DNA from: Geopseudomonas sagittaria
GTDB lineage: Bacteria > Pseudomonadota > Gammaproteobacteria > Pseudomonadales > Pseudomonadaceae
Length of the DNA stretch: 64,000 nucleotides
Direction: 5' to 3'
Assembly (NCBI RefSeq): GCF_900115715.1
Contig: NZ_FOXM01000006.1
Location: forward strand, 124,001 to 188,000
Shown here: in pieces, positions 36,812-45,709 of the stretch
Layout: each line of letters opens with the position of its first letter
Position numbering within the stretch: the first letter of the stretch is position 1
The notes under the pieces: generated by a model
Told to the model about the DNA's origin: nothing
The model's database searches: none
Seen by the model: only the letters and a program-made list of their open reading frames with translations
Made by a program: the position numbers and the translations under genes

Positions 36812-38575
36812 GCTGCAGGCGGCGGGGGCGGGCGCGCAGGTCAGGTACTTGTCTTCGCAGAGGCGGTCAAGGACCAGCTTGCGGGTGTAGTAGTGCTCCA
36901 GCGTGGAGTGGAAGCTGATGGTGAGCAGCGTCGAGCCCTGCAGCTCGCGGTGCAGCACTTCGGTCATGCACTCCTCTCCCTGGACGTCGAAGGCGTCGGT
37001 GGCCTCCTCGATGAACACCCAGGCCGGGTGATGCAGCAGTAGGCGGGCGATACCCAGGCGCTGCTGGGCGCGCAGCGGCAGCACCCGGTCCCAGTCATCG
37101 CTGTCCTCCAGGCGCGGCGCCAGCCAGGCGATCCCGGCACAGGTGAGCGCATGCTGGATTTGCGCATGACCGAAATGGCCGGAGGCGTACGGATAGCTGA
37201 GCGCCGCCTGCAGGGTGCCGTCCGGCAGGAAAGGGCGCTGCGGCAGGAACACGATGCTCTGCCCGACCGGCAGGCGAATCTCCCCCCGGCCCCAGGGCCA
37301 TAGTCCGGCGACCGCCTTGAACAGGCCGATGGCCAGACCCGGATCACCACTGATCAGCACGCGCTCGCCGCGCTGGATGTTCAGGTCGAGGTTCTCCAGC
37401 AGCACCCGGCCATCCGGGTTGGCCAGGCTCAGGCCGCGCAGCACCAGTTCGTCGCCCCGGCCAGGACGCAGGTCGATGCGGTGCTCCAGCGGATTGGCGG
37501 TGCGCTCCTCGAGCAGCAGCATGTCGTTGTACAGGCTCACCACGCGCTCGGCGGAGGCCCGGCACCTGGCCAGCTCGCCCAGATTGTCGATCGGCCAGGA
37601 CAGCGCCGAGGTGAGCTTCTGGAAGGACTGCGCCGCCTGCATCAGGATGCCCAGCGACATGGCCCCGGCGATGAACTGCGGTGCGGCGACCAGGATCGGG
37701 AAGACCGGCAGCAGCGTGCCGTAGCCGGTGGAGAAGGACACGATGCCAAGGTAGCCGAAGGTCTGGCGGTTCCAGCCGCGGCCGACATCCTCGAACAGCT
37801 GATCGGCCTGGCGGTGCTCGATGTCCTCGCCGTGCATCAGGGCAATCGATTCGGAGTTCTCCCGCGCGCGCGCCAGGCCGAAGCGCAGGTTGGCCTCCAC
37901 CGTCTGCAGGCGGTTGGTGGCCTTGATCAGCGGCCGGCCAAGCAGCAGGCCGAGCACGGTACCGCCGCCCGCGTAGAGGAAGGCCAACAGCACCAGGTAG
38001 CCGGGCACTTCCAGATTGGTGCCGGGTATCGGCAGGCTGCCGGAGACGCTGAGCAGGATGTCGACGAAGCTGCCGAGGATCAGCAGCGAATAGAGCAGCG
38101 ACAGGGCCAGAGCGATGGCCGCCTCGGTGGCAATGCGGATGTCCTCGGCGATGCGGCCGTCAGGGTTGTCGTGCTCGCCGCTGGTGAACTGCAGCTGGTA
38201 GTGGCGGGCATGGGCCATCCACTGATCGAGCAGGCGCGCGGTCATCCAGCGTCGCCAGTCCAACTGTAGCCAGCGCTTGACGTGCAGGTGCAGCGCGGTG
38301 ACCAGCATGGTCAGGACGAAGATCAGCACGAAGGTGGCGATCAACAGCAACAGATCGTTCAACGAGCGCGCCTCGAGGGCATCGAAGAGCTCGCGGTTCC
38401 AGTAGCTGATCCAGATTGCCAGCACCACCTGGGCCAAGGTCAGTGCGACCAGCAACAGCACGGCACTGCGGATCATCCACTTGCGCTCGCTGTTCCAGTA
38501 GGTGCCGCCCAGGCGCATGAACTGCCTGCTGAGGCCCGGCGGGCGAGGGGCAGGGGGCGGGCTGGACTGCGCCAT
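36797..38575 (-). CDS. SbmA/YddA-type ABC protein with degenerate ATP site
   Basis: A 592-residue membrane protein with an N-terminal SbmA/BacA-like domain (FMRLGGTYWNSERKWMIRSA; YWNRELFDALEARS) of about six helices, fused to a C-terminal ABC nucleotide-binding domain. That domain has lost key residues: the Walker A loop reads ISGDPGLAIGLFK (no Lys-Ser/Thr), the signature is LPLRAQQR instead of LSGGEQQR-like, and Walker B ends VFIEEATDAFD. The switch His (SFHSTLEHYY) remains. ATP hydrolysis is therefore doubtful; like SbmA it may rely on the proton gradient, or work with a partner. The frame is otherwise intact, so this is not simple decay. Confidence 0.88.
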   Translation of the reverse strand: MAQSSPPPAPRPPGLSRQFMRLGGTYWNSERKWMIRSAVLLLVALTLAQVVLAIWISYWNRELFDALEARSLNDLLLLIATFVLIFVLTMLVTALHLHVKRWLQLDWRRWMTARLLDQWMAHARHYQLQFTSGEHDNPDGRIAEDIRIATEAAIALALSLLYSLLILGSFVDILLSVSGSLPIPGTNLEVPGYLVLLAFLYAGGGTVLGLLLGRPLIKATNRLQTVEANLRFGLARARENSESIALMHGEDIEHRQADQLFEDVGRGWNRQTFGYLGIVSFSTGYGTLLPVFPILVAAPQFIAGAMSLGILMQAAQSFQKLTSALSWPIDNLGELARCRASAERVVSLYNDMLLLEERTANPLEHRIDLRPGRGDELVLRGLSLANPDGRVLLENLDLNIQRGERVLISGDPGLAIGLFKAVAGLWPWGRGEIRLPVGQSIVFLPQRPFLPDGTLQAALSYPYASGHFGHAQIQHALTCAGIAWLAPRLEDSDDWDRVLPLRAQQRLGIARLLLHHPAWVFIEEATDAFDVQGEECMTEVLHRELQGSTLLTISFHSTLEHYYTRKLVLDRLCEDKYLTCAPAPAACSLREP

Positions 38576-38579
38576 CGAT

Positions 38580-38717
38580 TCAGCCCGCCTGAGCGATCAA
38601 GCGACCGACGAGGAAGGCAGACCCGGCGCCGGAGAGCGGCCGCTCGCGGCGGCCCCGGCCGTGGCGCGAGAACAGGTGCGCGCGGGAACCGCCGATGTCT
38701 GCTGCCAGGATGAGCAT
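38580..38717 (-). CDS. Small ORF resembling a glucokinase N-terminus
   Basis: A 45-residue frame with GAGGTAACC before the ATG at 38717 and its stop 5 bases before the ABC-protein start. It reads MLILAADIGGSRAHLFSRHG, like the phosphate-binding DIGGT-type start of glucokinases, then turns into an Arg- and Gly-rich tail with no kinase similarity. It may be a truncated sugar kinase or a leader-type peptide for the gene downstream. Support is modest. Confidence 0.35.
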   Translation of the reverse strand: MLILAADIGGSRAHLFSRHGRGRRERPLSGAGSAFLVGRLIAQAG

Positions 38718-38847
38718 GGTTACCTCGTCGTGCCGATCGGACGGGGCGAGGGGCGGCAGGCCGGCTAGCCAGCGGTCGCTGCTCGCGCTGTCCTGCAGTA
38801 TAGAAGGGCGCACGCCGGGCAGCGGGCGCTGCTGGAGGCTGAAGCGT

Positions 38848-40182
38848 TCAGCGCATGTCGAACAGTTCCTGGTGGAAGTCGGCGACCGCCAGCCCGCGGG
38901 CGACCAGGTCCTGGCGCAGCGCCTGGCCGAAGCCGGCCGGTCCGCAGAACCACATCGAGGCATCCCGCCATTCGGGCACCTGCTGGCACAGCCGCTCGGC
39001 ATTCAAGCGGCCGTCGCGGCCGCTGACCAGCACGTGCAGCTTGACCTGCGCCCGCTCGGCCAGCGCGTTGAGGCGCTGGATGAACTCCTGGTCAGGCTCG
39101 GCGGTGCTGTAGAACAGGTCGACCGGGCGCTGGTCCGGCTGCTGGGCGAGGGCCTGCAGCCGGGCGATGAACGGGGTTATGCCGATGCCTCCGGCCACCC
39201 AGATCTGCCGCGGTTGCGTGCCACCGAAGTCGAAACGGCCGTAGGGACCTTCCACCGTGACCGGGTCGCCGACCTTGAGGGTCTGCGGCAGGCTGGCCGT
39301 GTAGTCGCCGATGCCCTTGATGTGGAAGCGCAGGCGACCATCGTCGTGCCAGGCCGAGGAGATGGTGAAGGGGTGCGGGCCTTCGGCCGGATCGAAGGTG
39401 ACGAAGGCGAACTGCCCGGCCTGGTGGCCAGCCCAGCTGCCCTGCAGCTGGATGCCGACGCCGAGCACGCGATTGTCCGGGTGCAGCTCGAGGGTCTCGA
39501 TGTTGCCGACCACCCGCCGGCTGTGGCCGACCCGGCGCAGCAGGGAAATACCAGCCGCCACGCTGCCGGCGAGCATCAGCAGGGCCATCAGCGGGCCGAT
39601 CGGCGAGCTCCAGTAGGCGGTCTTCATCAGCACCACCGAGTGGAACACCAGCACCAGGTAGACGATGGCCAGCAGTCGGTGGGTCTTGAAGAACCAGCGA
39701 TAGGGGAAGTGCTTGAGCAGCGCCAGCACGATCAGCACCACGCTGGCATAGAAGGCCCACTCGCCGAGGTCTTCGGCCAGGCCGCGCTGGCTGCGCAGGA
39801 AGTCGGCGATGGGCGAGGGTTCGGCGGTCGCCGCGGCGGCCTTGCGCGCCGGCTTCTCCAGCCAACCCCAGCCGACCAGCCATTTCACCCCCTGGGCCCA
39901 CAGCCAGTGGACGATGGACAGCACCAGCGCGCTGATGCCCAGCCACTTGTGCAGCCGGTAACTCTTGTCCAGGCCGCCGAGGAAGGGCTCGATACGCCGC
40001 GGGCGGATCGCCAGCAGCATGCCGACACTCATCGCACCCATGGCCAGCACGCCGGTGTAGTTGATCAGCGAGGCGCGCAGGGGAAAGAGCGCATAGGGCA
40101 CGCTCAGCATATCGTCGGCCAGCAGCCAGAGCAGGCTGAGGCCGACAAACAGAGCCAGAAGGCTCAGCTTGATGTTCTTCAT
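38848..40182 (-). CDS. Ferric-reductase-type flavocytochrome
   Basis: A 444-residue inner-membrane protein with six or more helices in the first 215 residues holding paired histidines for heme (RLHKWLGISALVLSIVHWLW; KTHRLLAIVYLVLVFHSVVL). A flavin/pyridine-nucleotide reductase half follows (GPHPFTISS for FAD; VEGPYGRFDFGG; VAGGIGITPF; MWFCGPAGFGQAL for NAD(P)H). It should pass electrons from NAD(P)H across the membrane to ferric chelates or another acceptor. Transcribed alone toward the small ORF. The start ATG at 40182 has GGAGG-like bases (CCATGAAG preceded by TCCCTCC complement). Confidence 0.88.
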   Translation of the reverse strand: MKNIKLSLLALFVGLSLLWLLADDMLSVPYALFPLRASLINYTGVLAMGAMSVGMLLAIRPRRIEPFLGGLDKSYRLHKWLGISALVLSIVHWLWAQGVKWLVGWGWLEKPARKAAAATAEPSPIADFLRSQRGLAEDLGEWAFYASVVLIVLALLKHFPYRWFFKTHRLLAIVYLVLVFHSVVLMKTAYWSSPIGPLMALLMLAGSVAAGISLLRRVGHSRRVVGNIETLELHPDNRVLGVGIQLQGSWAGHQAGQFAFVTFDPAEGPHPFTISSAWHDDGRLRFHIKGIGDYTASLPQTLKVGDPVTVEGPYGRFDFGGTQPRQIWVAGGIGITPFIARLQALAQQPDQRPVDLFYSTAEPDQEFIQRLNALAERAQVKLHVLVSGRDGRLNAERLCQQVPEWRDASMWFCGPAGFGQALRQDLVARGLAVADFHQELFDMR

Positions 40183-40289
40183 GGAGGGACAAATCCTTCT
40201 GCAATGCGGTGAGCCTGCTCAGCATACCGCAGGCGGGCATCCCGGCCGGTCCTTGCCCTCACATGCCGAGCGTTCCCGCTAACGGCGTG

Positions 40290-41588
40290 CTAATCCTTGA
40301 TGCGCAGGTTCTTCACCGAGTGCGCGCGTTGCTCGTCGAGCGAGTTGTAGTAGGTATTCTGCGTGGTGCTCAGGCTGTTGTGGCGCAGATCGGCCTGCAG
40401 GTCCTTCATGTCCCGATGGGGAGCATCGAAGGTGGCCGAGGTATGCCGCAGCCAGTGCAGCGAGGCGGAGCGCAGGTGGTCGACTTCGTCATCGCTCCAG
40501 CCCTCGGCCACCATGCGTTGCAGCGAGCGATCGAAAACCTGCTGCAGCAACAGCCGCAGGTGACGATCGGAAAGGCCGGCACGCCCCTTGAGGGTTGACA
40601 GCAAGGGCTGGGTCTCATGGGACGAGGGCAGGGCAGGCAGCCCCAGATGGCGCCGGTAACGGGTCAGGTAGGTCTGGATGTAGTCATCGCGCACGCTGAT
40701 CTTGGCGGCCTTGTTGCCCTTGCCGACCACGTGAAACCACCAGTTGCCGGTGGTATCGCGGCGGAAGTCGCCCATCGTCGGCTCCCAGTTGTCGCGGCCG
40801 ACCAGGTCGGAGACCCGCAGGTACATCGAGAACAGCGTGGCCAGGATGAACAGCGTGCGCTCGTGGCCCTCATCCTCGTCGGCCATTTGCTCGGCGGTCT
40901 CGATCACGTAGCTCCATTGCAACTGGGTGAGCGAGCGACCCGCAACGTCCAGGGTGTTGCGCTGCTTGTAGATCGACTTCTGTTTGACCGCCCGGAACGG
41001 ATTGACCTCGGTGAGGCCTTCATCGGTGGCGTGCTGGAAGAAACTGCCGCAGACGGCGAAAACCTGCGCCACCGATCCCTGGGACATCTTGTAGAGACGC
41101 TCGCTGACATCCTGAGAGGCCGTTTCGGCTAGCGCGCGGTTACGCTTGGACACGGTCATGCTGAACGGCCGCCAGAGTTCGTTGACCACATAGCTGTCGG
41201 ACTCGAGCTTCTTGCGGCCGCCGATCCTCACGAAGCGCGACTTGACCATCGGCCCGACCCAGTCCTTCGGTGGTCGCAGGCAGAATTCCATGAAGGCTTC
41301 GGCATCCCGCCGGCGCAACTCGAGCAGCGGCTTGCGGGCGATCAGCAACGTCCACAGCAGCAGACGCTCGACATGGGTGCGGTAGGAATTGAAGGTGGGC
41401 TCGTTGCCGGCGTAGGACTTCAGAAAGCCGCGAACCGCAAGATAACCCTCGGCGGCCTGCAGCTCGGCGGGGAAACTCGTCAGGTAGTCGCGCACCAGAG
41501 GACGCTCCTCGCTGAGTTGCAGGAAGTTCAGGGCGAGGAACTCGCGGTAGGTGTCGAACAGCGGGGCGGGTGTCTTGGCTATGGGCAT
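40290..41588 (-). CDS. Second orphan tyrosine recombinase
   Basis: A tyrosine recombinase of about 432 residues. Catalytic features: Arg in FSMYLRVSDLVG, Lys in VVGKGNKAAK, HWLRHTSAT (HxxR) and the nucleophile in TQNTYYNSLDEQRA. The N-terminal half (SYRTHVERLLLWTLLI; MEFCLRPPKDW) is typical of a family of chromosomal integrases without phage neighbours. The start ATG at 41588 overlaps the end of the LysR gene by 10 bases; an ATG at 41633 is an alternative. Neither has a strong ribosome site, so translational coupling to the LysR gene is likely. Target unknown. Confidence 0.85.
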   Translation of the reverse strand: MPIAKTPAPLFDTYREFLALNFLQLSEERPLVRDYLTSFPAELQAAEGYLAVRGFLKSYAGNEPTFNSYRTHVERLLLWTLLIARKPLLELRRRDAEAFMEFCLRPPKDWVGPMVKSRFVRIGGRKKLESDSYVVNELWRPFSMTVSKRNRALAETASQDVSERLYKMSQGSVAQVFAVCGSFFQHATDEGLTEVNPFRAVKQKSIYKQRNTLDVAGRSLTQLQWSYVIETAEQMADEDEGHERTLFILATLFSMYLRVSDLVGRDNWEPTMGDFRRDTTGNWWFHVVGKGNKAAKISVRDDYIQTYLTRYRRHLGLPALPSSHETQPLLSTLKGRAGLSDRHLRLLLQQVFDRSLQRMVAEGWSDDEVDHLRSASLHWLRHTSATFDAPHRDMKDLQADLRHNSLSTTQNTYYNSLDEQRAHSVKNLRIKD

Positions 41589-42562
41589 GGAGGTGTGTGC
41601 CGCTCTCTGATCGGGCCGGGCTGTGCTGGGCATGGGGTCGCGTTTGCGGAATTTCCCTCTGGGCAATCCTTGAAGTGCTCGTGCACGAAGCGGCGAAAGA
41701 GAACTAGCGCCGGTGACTCGCTGCGGCCGGCGAGGCTGACCAGCGCATATTGCCCGGCGCGCTCGACATGCGGCTGTACCCGCAGTTCGCGCAGCCGGCC
41801 CTCGGCCAACTGCGCGCAGGCGCTGGCGAAGATACCGAAGAACAGCGCATCGGTGGTCTCGACGACCTCCAGCATGCTGCTCACATCCTCGCAATTGATC
41901 GTCACCAGACGGTTGGGGTGGGCGTCGATGCCCAGCTCGCAGACCAGGTTGCGGGCAATCTCGTCACTCAGCGGCATCGACGCCAACGGATACTGGCGCA
42001 GCGCCTGCAGGTCGACCTGGGCCAACTCGAGCAACGGGTGGCCGGCGCGGCACAGGAAGCCACCGCCCAGCGAGGCCAGCCGTTCGATGTGCAGATCGTC
42101 CGAGGCGGCCAATGCCCGCTGGTCGACGACGATGACGTCCACCGACTCCTCTTGAAGCGACTGCACCAGCATGTTCACCGCCCCACGGGCCACCTTGACC
42201 CTGACCCGCGGGTGATGCGTCGCCATATGACGCAGAAATGGCACCAGAAGGATCGAAGCCGGCGTAGGCCCAAGGCCGATGCTGAGATTGCCGATCTGAC
42301 CGGTTTCCAGTTGCTCGATGCCGCGCAGCAGATCAGCGGCCTCGAACAGGATCCGCCGGGCATGAGTGACCACCTGCCGGCCATGAGCCGTCAGGGCATT
42401 GCGCTTGCCGGCACGATCGATCAGGCGCACGCCCAGTTCCTGCTCCAGGGCCTGCAGGCTGCGAGTCAGGGCCGGCTGGGTCAGGCAGAGCGCCTCGGCG
42501 GCCTTGCGAAAGGACTGATGCTCGGCGAGCGCCAGGAGATGGCGAAGGTGATTCAGGTTCAA
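41579..42562 (-). CDS. LysR-family transcriptional regulator
   Basis: A 327-residue regulator with the N-terminal helix-turn-helix (LRHLLALAEHQSFRKAAEAL; LTQPALTRSLQALEQELG) and a periplasmic-binding-like effector domain. The initiation codon appears to be TTG at 42562, with AGAGTG upstream; no in-frame ATG gives a complete N-terminus. A perfect dyad (GATTACA-CTC-TGTAATC) covers its ribosome-binding region and faces the divergent amidohydrolase gene, the classical layout in which a LysR protein represses itself and activates its neighbour. The 3' end overlaps the recombinase start. Confidence 0.9.
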   Translation of the reverse strand: MNLNHLRHLLALAEHQSFRKAAEALCLTQPALTRSLQALEQELGVRLIDRAGKRNALTAHGRQVVTHARRILFEAADLLRGIEQLETGQIGNLSIGLGPTPASILLVPFLRHMATHHPRVRVKVARGAVNMLVQSLQEESVDVIVVDQRALAASDDLHIERLASLGGGFLCRAGHPLLELAQVDLQALRQYPLASMPLSDEIARNLVCELGIDAHPNRLVTINCEDVSSMLEVVETTDALFFGIFASACAQLAEGRLRELRVQPHVERAGQYALVSLAGRSESPALVLFRRFVHEHFKDCPEGNSANATPCPAQPGPIRERHTPPCP

Positions 42563-42563
42563 G

Positions 42564-42580
42564 GATTACACTCTGTAATC
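42564..42580. promoter_or_regulatory. Candidate LysR operator
   Basis: GATTACA (42564-42570) and TGTAATC (42574-42580) form a perfect dyad with T-N11-A character, directly upstream of the TTG start of the LysR gene and about 100 bases before the amidohydrolase ATG. It probably mediates autorepression. Confidence 0.6.
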
Positions 42581-42680
42581 AGAATAATGAAAATTTAGCA
42601 TTAGACGCATCAGAAGTGGCTTCGTATTTTGCATCGACTGGTCAGCAGGCCAGGATGATCGAGTGTTTCGGAGCAGAACA

Positions 42681-44027
42681 ATGACAAGAAAGAATCTGAA
42701 GCTCGCTGCCATTGGCCTGGCAACGAGCGCTACCTGGCTGAGCCTTGCACCGTCAGCGCATGCCCTCGAGGCGCCGGTACTGGCCGACATCCAGTCACGG
42801 GTGAGCGCCATCGAAACCCGGATGATCGGCTGGCGCCGTGACATCCATCAGCATCCGGAACTCTCCAACCAGGAGCATCGCACAGCCAGACTTGTCGCCG
42901 AGCACTTGCGCAGCCTGGGTTTCAAGGTCAGCGAGAATGTCGGCGGCACCGGGGTGGTCGGCATCCTCGAAGGCAGCCAGCCGGGCAGGGTGGTCGCCTT
43001 GCGTGCGGATATGGATGCGCTGCCGATCAAGGAATTGACCAATGTGCCCTACGCCTCCAAGGCGAGGGGGATGCACATGGGCAAGGAGGTGGATGTCATG
43101 CATGCCTGCGGGCATGACGGACATACGGCCATCCTGATGGCCACGGCGGAAGTGCTGGCAGGCATGCGCGAGCAGATCCACGGCACCGTCAAGTTCATCT
43201 TCCAGCCCGCCGAAGAGGGACACTCCGAGGAGCCGCACGACGAGCATGCGCACATCGGCGCCCAGGCGATGATCGATGCCGGCGTGCTGGAGAATCCGCA
43301 GGTCGATGCCATCTTCGGCCTGCACCTGATCCCGGCATTCCCGACCGGCACCGTGGCCTATCGCCCGGGACCGATCCTGGCCTCGGGCGACGCCTTCGCC
43401 CTCAAGGTGACCGGCAAGCAGACCCACGGTGGTTTCCCCTGGAACGGTATTGACCCGATCGTCAGCTCCGCGCAGATCATCATGGGAATGCAGACCATCG
43501 TCAGTCGCCAGCTCAACCTGTCGCGCGAGCCGGCGGTGATCTCGATAGGCTCGATCCAGGGCGGCAACCGGGAGAACATCATTCCGGAGAGTGTCGAGCT
43601 ACTCGGCACGGTGCGCACCTTCGATGACGGCATGCGCGATGAAACCCTCAAGCGCATGCAGGTCACCGCCGAGTCGATCGCCCAGGCCAGCGGAGCCCAG
43701 GCCGAGATCAAGTTCCTCAAGCCCGGTTATGCCACCACCGTCAACGACGCCAGCCTGACCGAACAGATGGCACCGACGCTGCGCCAGGTGACCGGCGGCA
43801 AGGCGGTGATTGCACCCAAGCTCAGCGCGTCCGAAGACTTCTCGGCCTATCAGAAGCAGGTGCCCGGACTATTCTTCTTCCTCGGTTCGACCGATCCGCA
43901 GCGGGATCCGAAAACCGCGGCGCCCAATCACTCGCCGTACTTCGAGATCGACGAGGCTGCACTGGCCGTCGGCGCGCGCAGCCTGGCGGCGCTGGCACTG
44001 GACTATCTGGAACAGTCGAAGCGCTGA
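42681..44027 (+). CDS. Exported M20-family amidohydrolase
   Basis: A 448-residue metallopeptidase-type amidohydrolase related to hippurate and N-acyl-amino-acid hydrolases. A signal peptide (LKLAAIGLATSATWLSLAPS then AHA) sends it to the periplasm. Metal and catalytic motifs: RRDIHQHPELS, HACGHDGHTA, FQPAEEGHSEEPHDEHAH, and the late KLSASEDFSAY. The ATG at 42681 with GGAG upstream is favoured over a GTG at 42663. The divergent LysR gene is the probable regulator. Substrate is not predictable beyond an amide of an amino acid. The stop is followed by two hairpins. Confidence 0.92.
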   Translation: MTRKNLKLAAIGLATSATWLSLAPSAHALEAPVLADIQSRVSAIETRMIGWRRDIHQHPELSNQEHRTARLVAEHLRSLGFKVSENVGGTGVVGILEGSQPGRVVALRADMDALPIKELTNVPYASKARGMHMGKEVDVMHACGHDGHTAILMATAEVLAGMREQIHGTVKFIFQPAEEGHSEEPHDEHAHIGAQAMIDAGVLENPQVDAIFGLHLIPAFPTGTVAYRPGPILASGDAFALKVTGKQTHGGFPWNGIDPIVSSAQIIMGMQTIVSRQLNLSREPAVISIGSIQGGNRENIIPESVELLGTVRTFDDGMRDETLKRMQVTAESIAQASGAQAEIKFLKPGYATTVNDASLTEQMAPTLRQVTGGKAVIAPKLSASEDFSAYQKQVPGLFFFLGSTDPQRDPKTAAPNHSPYFEIDEAALAVGARSLAALALDYLEQSKR

Positions 44028-44338
44028 GGCGACACGGCAAGGTATCTGCCTGGGTTGCCGCTTCGGCGGGAGCCCAGGCACTGCTCAAATGCAATATCCG
44101 GGTCTGGCCGTTATCGGATATTGCATTGATGGATTTCCGTAATGAACTCCTCCTGGCTCGGATTCGGACTTGTGCGTAAATACGCATAATTATGGTTATG
44201 TTAAATTGTATATGCGTTCAAGCTGCCTAGATTTGCCAACGCCATCCCTGGTCCACTCTTCTTCTGCCACCGTCTGGAGCTCTCCGGCAGCTGCGACACG
44301 TGCGCGCAACTGCCGGGTACCGGCTGACGATTCCAGTC
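44028..44338. other. Intergenic region with two strong hairpins
   Basis: No gene is seen in these 311 bases. A hairpin (TGCCTGGG 44047-44054 with CCCAGGCA 44073-44080) lies 20 bases after the amidohydrolase stop. Next comes a perfect 13-bp inverted repeat, AATGCAATATCCG (44088-44100) with CGGATATTGCATT (44115-44127). From 44170 to 44215 the DNA is AT-rich. The first hairpin probably ends transcription; the second is discussed as a finding. Confidence 0.6.
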
Positions 44339-44749
44339 TCAGCGATTGATGCAGTTGACGAACTTGAACACGTTGGTGGCGCACAGCATGTCGGTAATGA
44401 TGAAGATCACCAGGAACAGCACGATGATCCCCAGGACCCCACCGACCCCCGCACCGGCCGGCGCTGCGCTCAGTTGCTGGTTGAAGTGGGCCAGTTCGGC
44501 ATTGGTCAGGCTCTGGATGCGCCGCTCGACCTGATCGCGCTCGACCCCCAGAGCTTCCAGCTTGCCCTGCACATCCTGGTTATCCAGCATGGCCAGCAGT
44601 TGCTGGCGATCCAGTTGTTGTTGCTGCGCCTGAACGACTTCCGTGGTGCCGATCATCGACGCCTGCGCTACCGGCACCTGCACGACCAGCAGCAGGTGCG
44701 ATGCGGCAAGCAGCACTGCCAGTCGGCGGGAAAATGCACGCTTGAACAT
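44339..44749 (-). CDS. PA2779-family small exported protein
   Basis: A 136-residue protein with a signal peptide (RRLAVLLAASHLLLVVQVPV) and a conserved middle (MIGTTEVVQAQQQQLDRQQL; VQGKLEALGVERDQVERRI; LTNAELAHFNQQL). A Gly-rich hydrophobic C-terminal helix (GVGGVLGIIVLFLVIFIITDML shortened) follows. It matches the PA2779 family of Pseudomonas, whose members usually sit beside a C39-type peptidase gene (PA2778). No such partner is adjacent here. Function unknown; predicted to be tethered to the inner membrane from the periplasmic side. Confidence 0.85.
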   Translation of the reverse strand: MFKRAFSRRLAVLLAASHLLLVVQVPVAQASMIGTTEVVQAQQQQLDRQQLLAMLDNQDVQGKLEALGVERDQVERRIQSLTNAELAHFNQQLSAAPAGAGVGGVLGIIVLFLVIFIITDMLCATNVFKFVNCINR

Positions 44750-44983
44750 AAGGGCACTCCTTTACTTGATCCGCTATCGACCAGCGCAGGATGACGCTGG
44801 CTCTAGGGCAGCATAGATGACGGGAATAAGTTCGCCTGTATGGACGAAGCTGCTGCATGTTCCGCTCGGGATGTCTCAGCCCCCCCTGACGTCGAGGTGT
44901 CAGGCAAACGGCACAGGTCAGTCCAGTGCGTGGTGGTTTGGGTTAACATGGCTGACACAACCCTGTTCGCGAGAGTCCGCAGC

Positions 44984-45514
44984 ATGTCTGATCAGAACCA
45001 CGTCCGCCTGATCAAAAAATACGCCAACCGCCGTCTCTACGATACGCAGACCAGCACGCATATCACGCTGCACGACATTCGCCAGTTGGTCATCGATGAA
45101 GAGCCCTTCCAGGTGCTGGATGCCAAGACGGGCGAAGACCTGACCCGCAGCATCCTGCTGCAGATCATTCAGGAAGCCGAAAGCGACGGCGAGCCGATCT
45201 TTTCCAGCGACATGCTCAGGGGGATCATCCGGTTCTATGGCCCCTTCCAGGGCATGCTCGGCAACTACCTGGAAAAGAGCATCCAGGCGGTCGTCGACAT
45301 CCAGGCGAAGACCGGCCAGCAATCCTCCCAGGCCTGGAGCGATTACATGCGCAGCCAGTTGCCGGTGATGCAGGATCTGATGGGCCAGTACGTCGAGCAG
45401 TCGAAGCAGCTGTACCTGAACACGCAGAACCTGTTCGGCATGTTTCCGGGCTTTCCAGGCACCCCGGGCCGCAGCGACAAGGACAAGAAGGACGATGGTG
45501 ACGACAAGGCCTGA
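44984..45514 (+). CDS. phaR: Polyhydroxyalkanoate synthesis repressor PhaR
   Basis: A 176-residue regulator with the PHB/PHA accumulation DNA-binding domain (RLIKKYANRRLYDTQTSTHI) and PHB_acc segments (SDMLRGIIRFYGPFQGMLGN; YLEKSIQAVVDIQ). PhaR binds both nascent PHB granules and DNA; when polymer forms it leaves the operator and phasin is made. ATG at 44984 is the family-like start, though an in-frame ATG at 44948 also exists. It is convergent with the phasin gene. The C-terminus is Lys/Asp-rich (SDKDKKDDGDDKA). Confidence 0.93.
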   Translation: MSDQNHVRLIKKYANRRLYDTQTSTHITLHDIRQLVIDEEPFQVLDAKTGEDLTRSILLQIIQEAESDGEPIFSSDMLRGIIRFYGPFQGMLGNYLEKSIQAVVDIQAKTGQQSSQAWSDYMRSQLPVMQDLMGQYVEQSKQLYLNTQNLFGMFPGFPGTPGRSDKDKKDDGDDKA

Positions 45515-45709
45515 ACGGTCTTGAAGCACCTCGCACCAGATGCGTGCAAGGCCGCGCTAGCTGGGGCATTGCACGCTGCCCCGTACTCAGCCCTTTCCTC
45601 CGCCAGGTGCCCGCCGTGCTCAGGCGCCTGACGCAAGAAGGGAGCCGCCCATCCAGCACCATTGCGGCACTGACAAGCGACTCCCCTCTCCTTTCACCAT
45701 TCCCACCGC

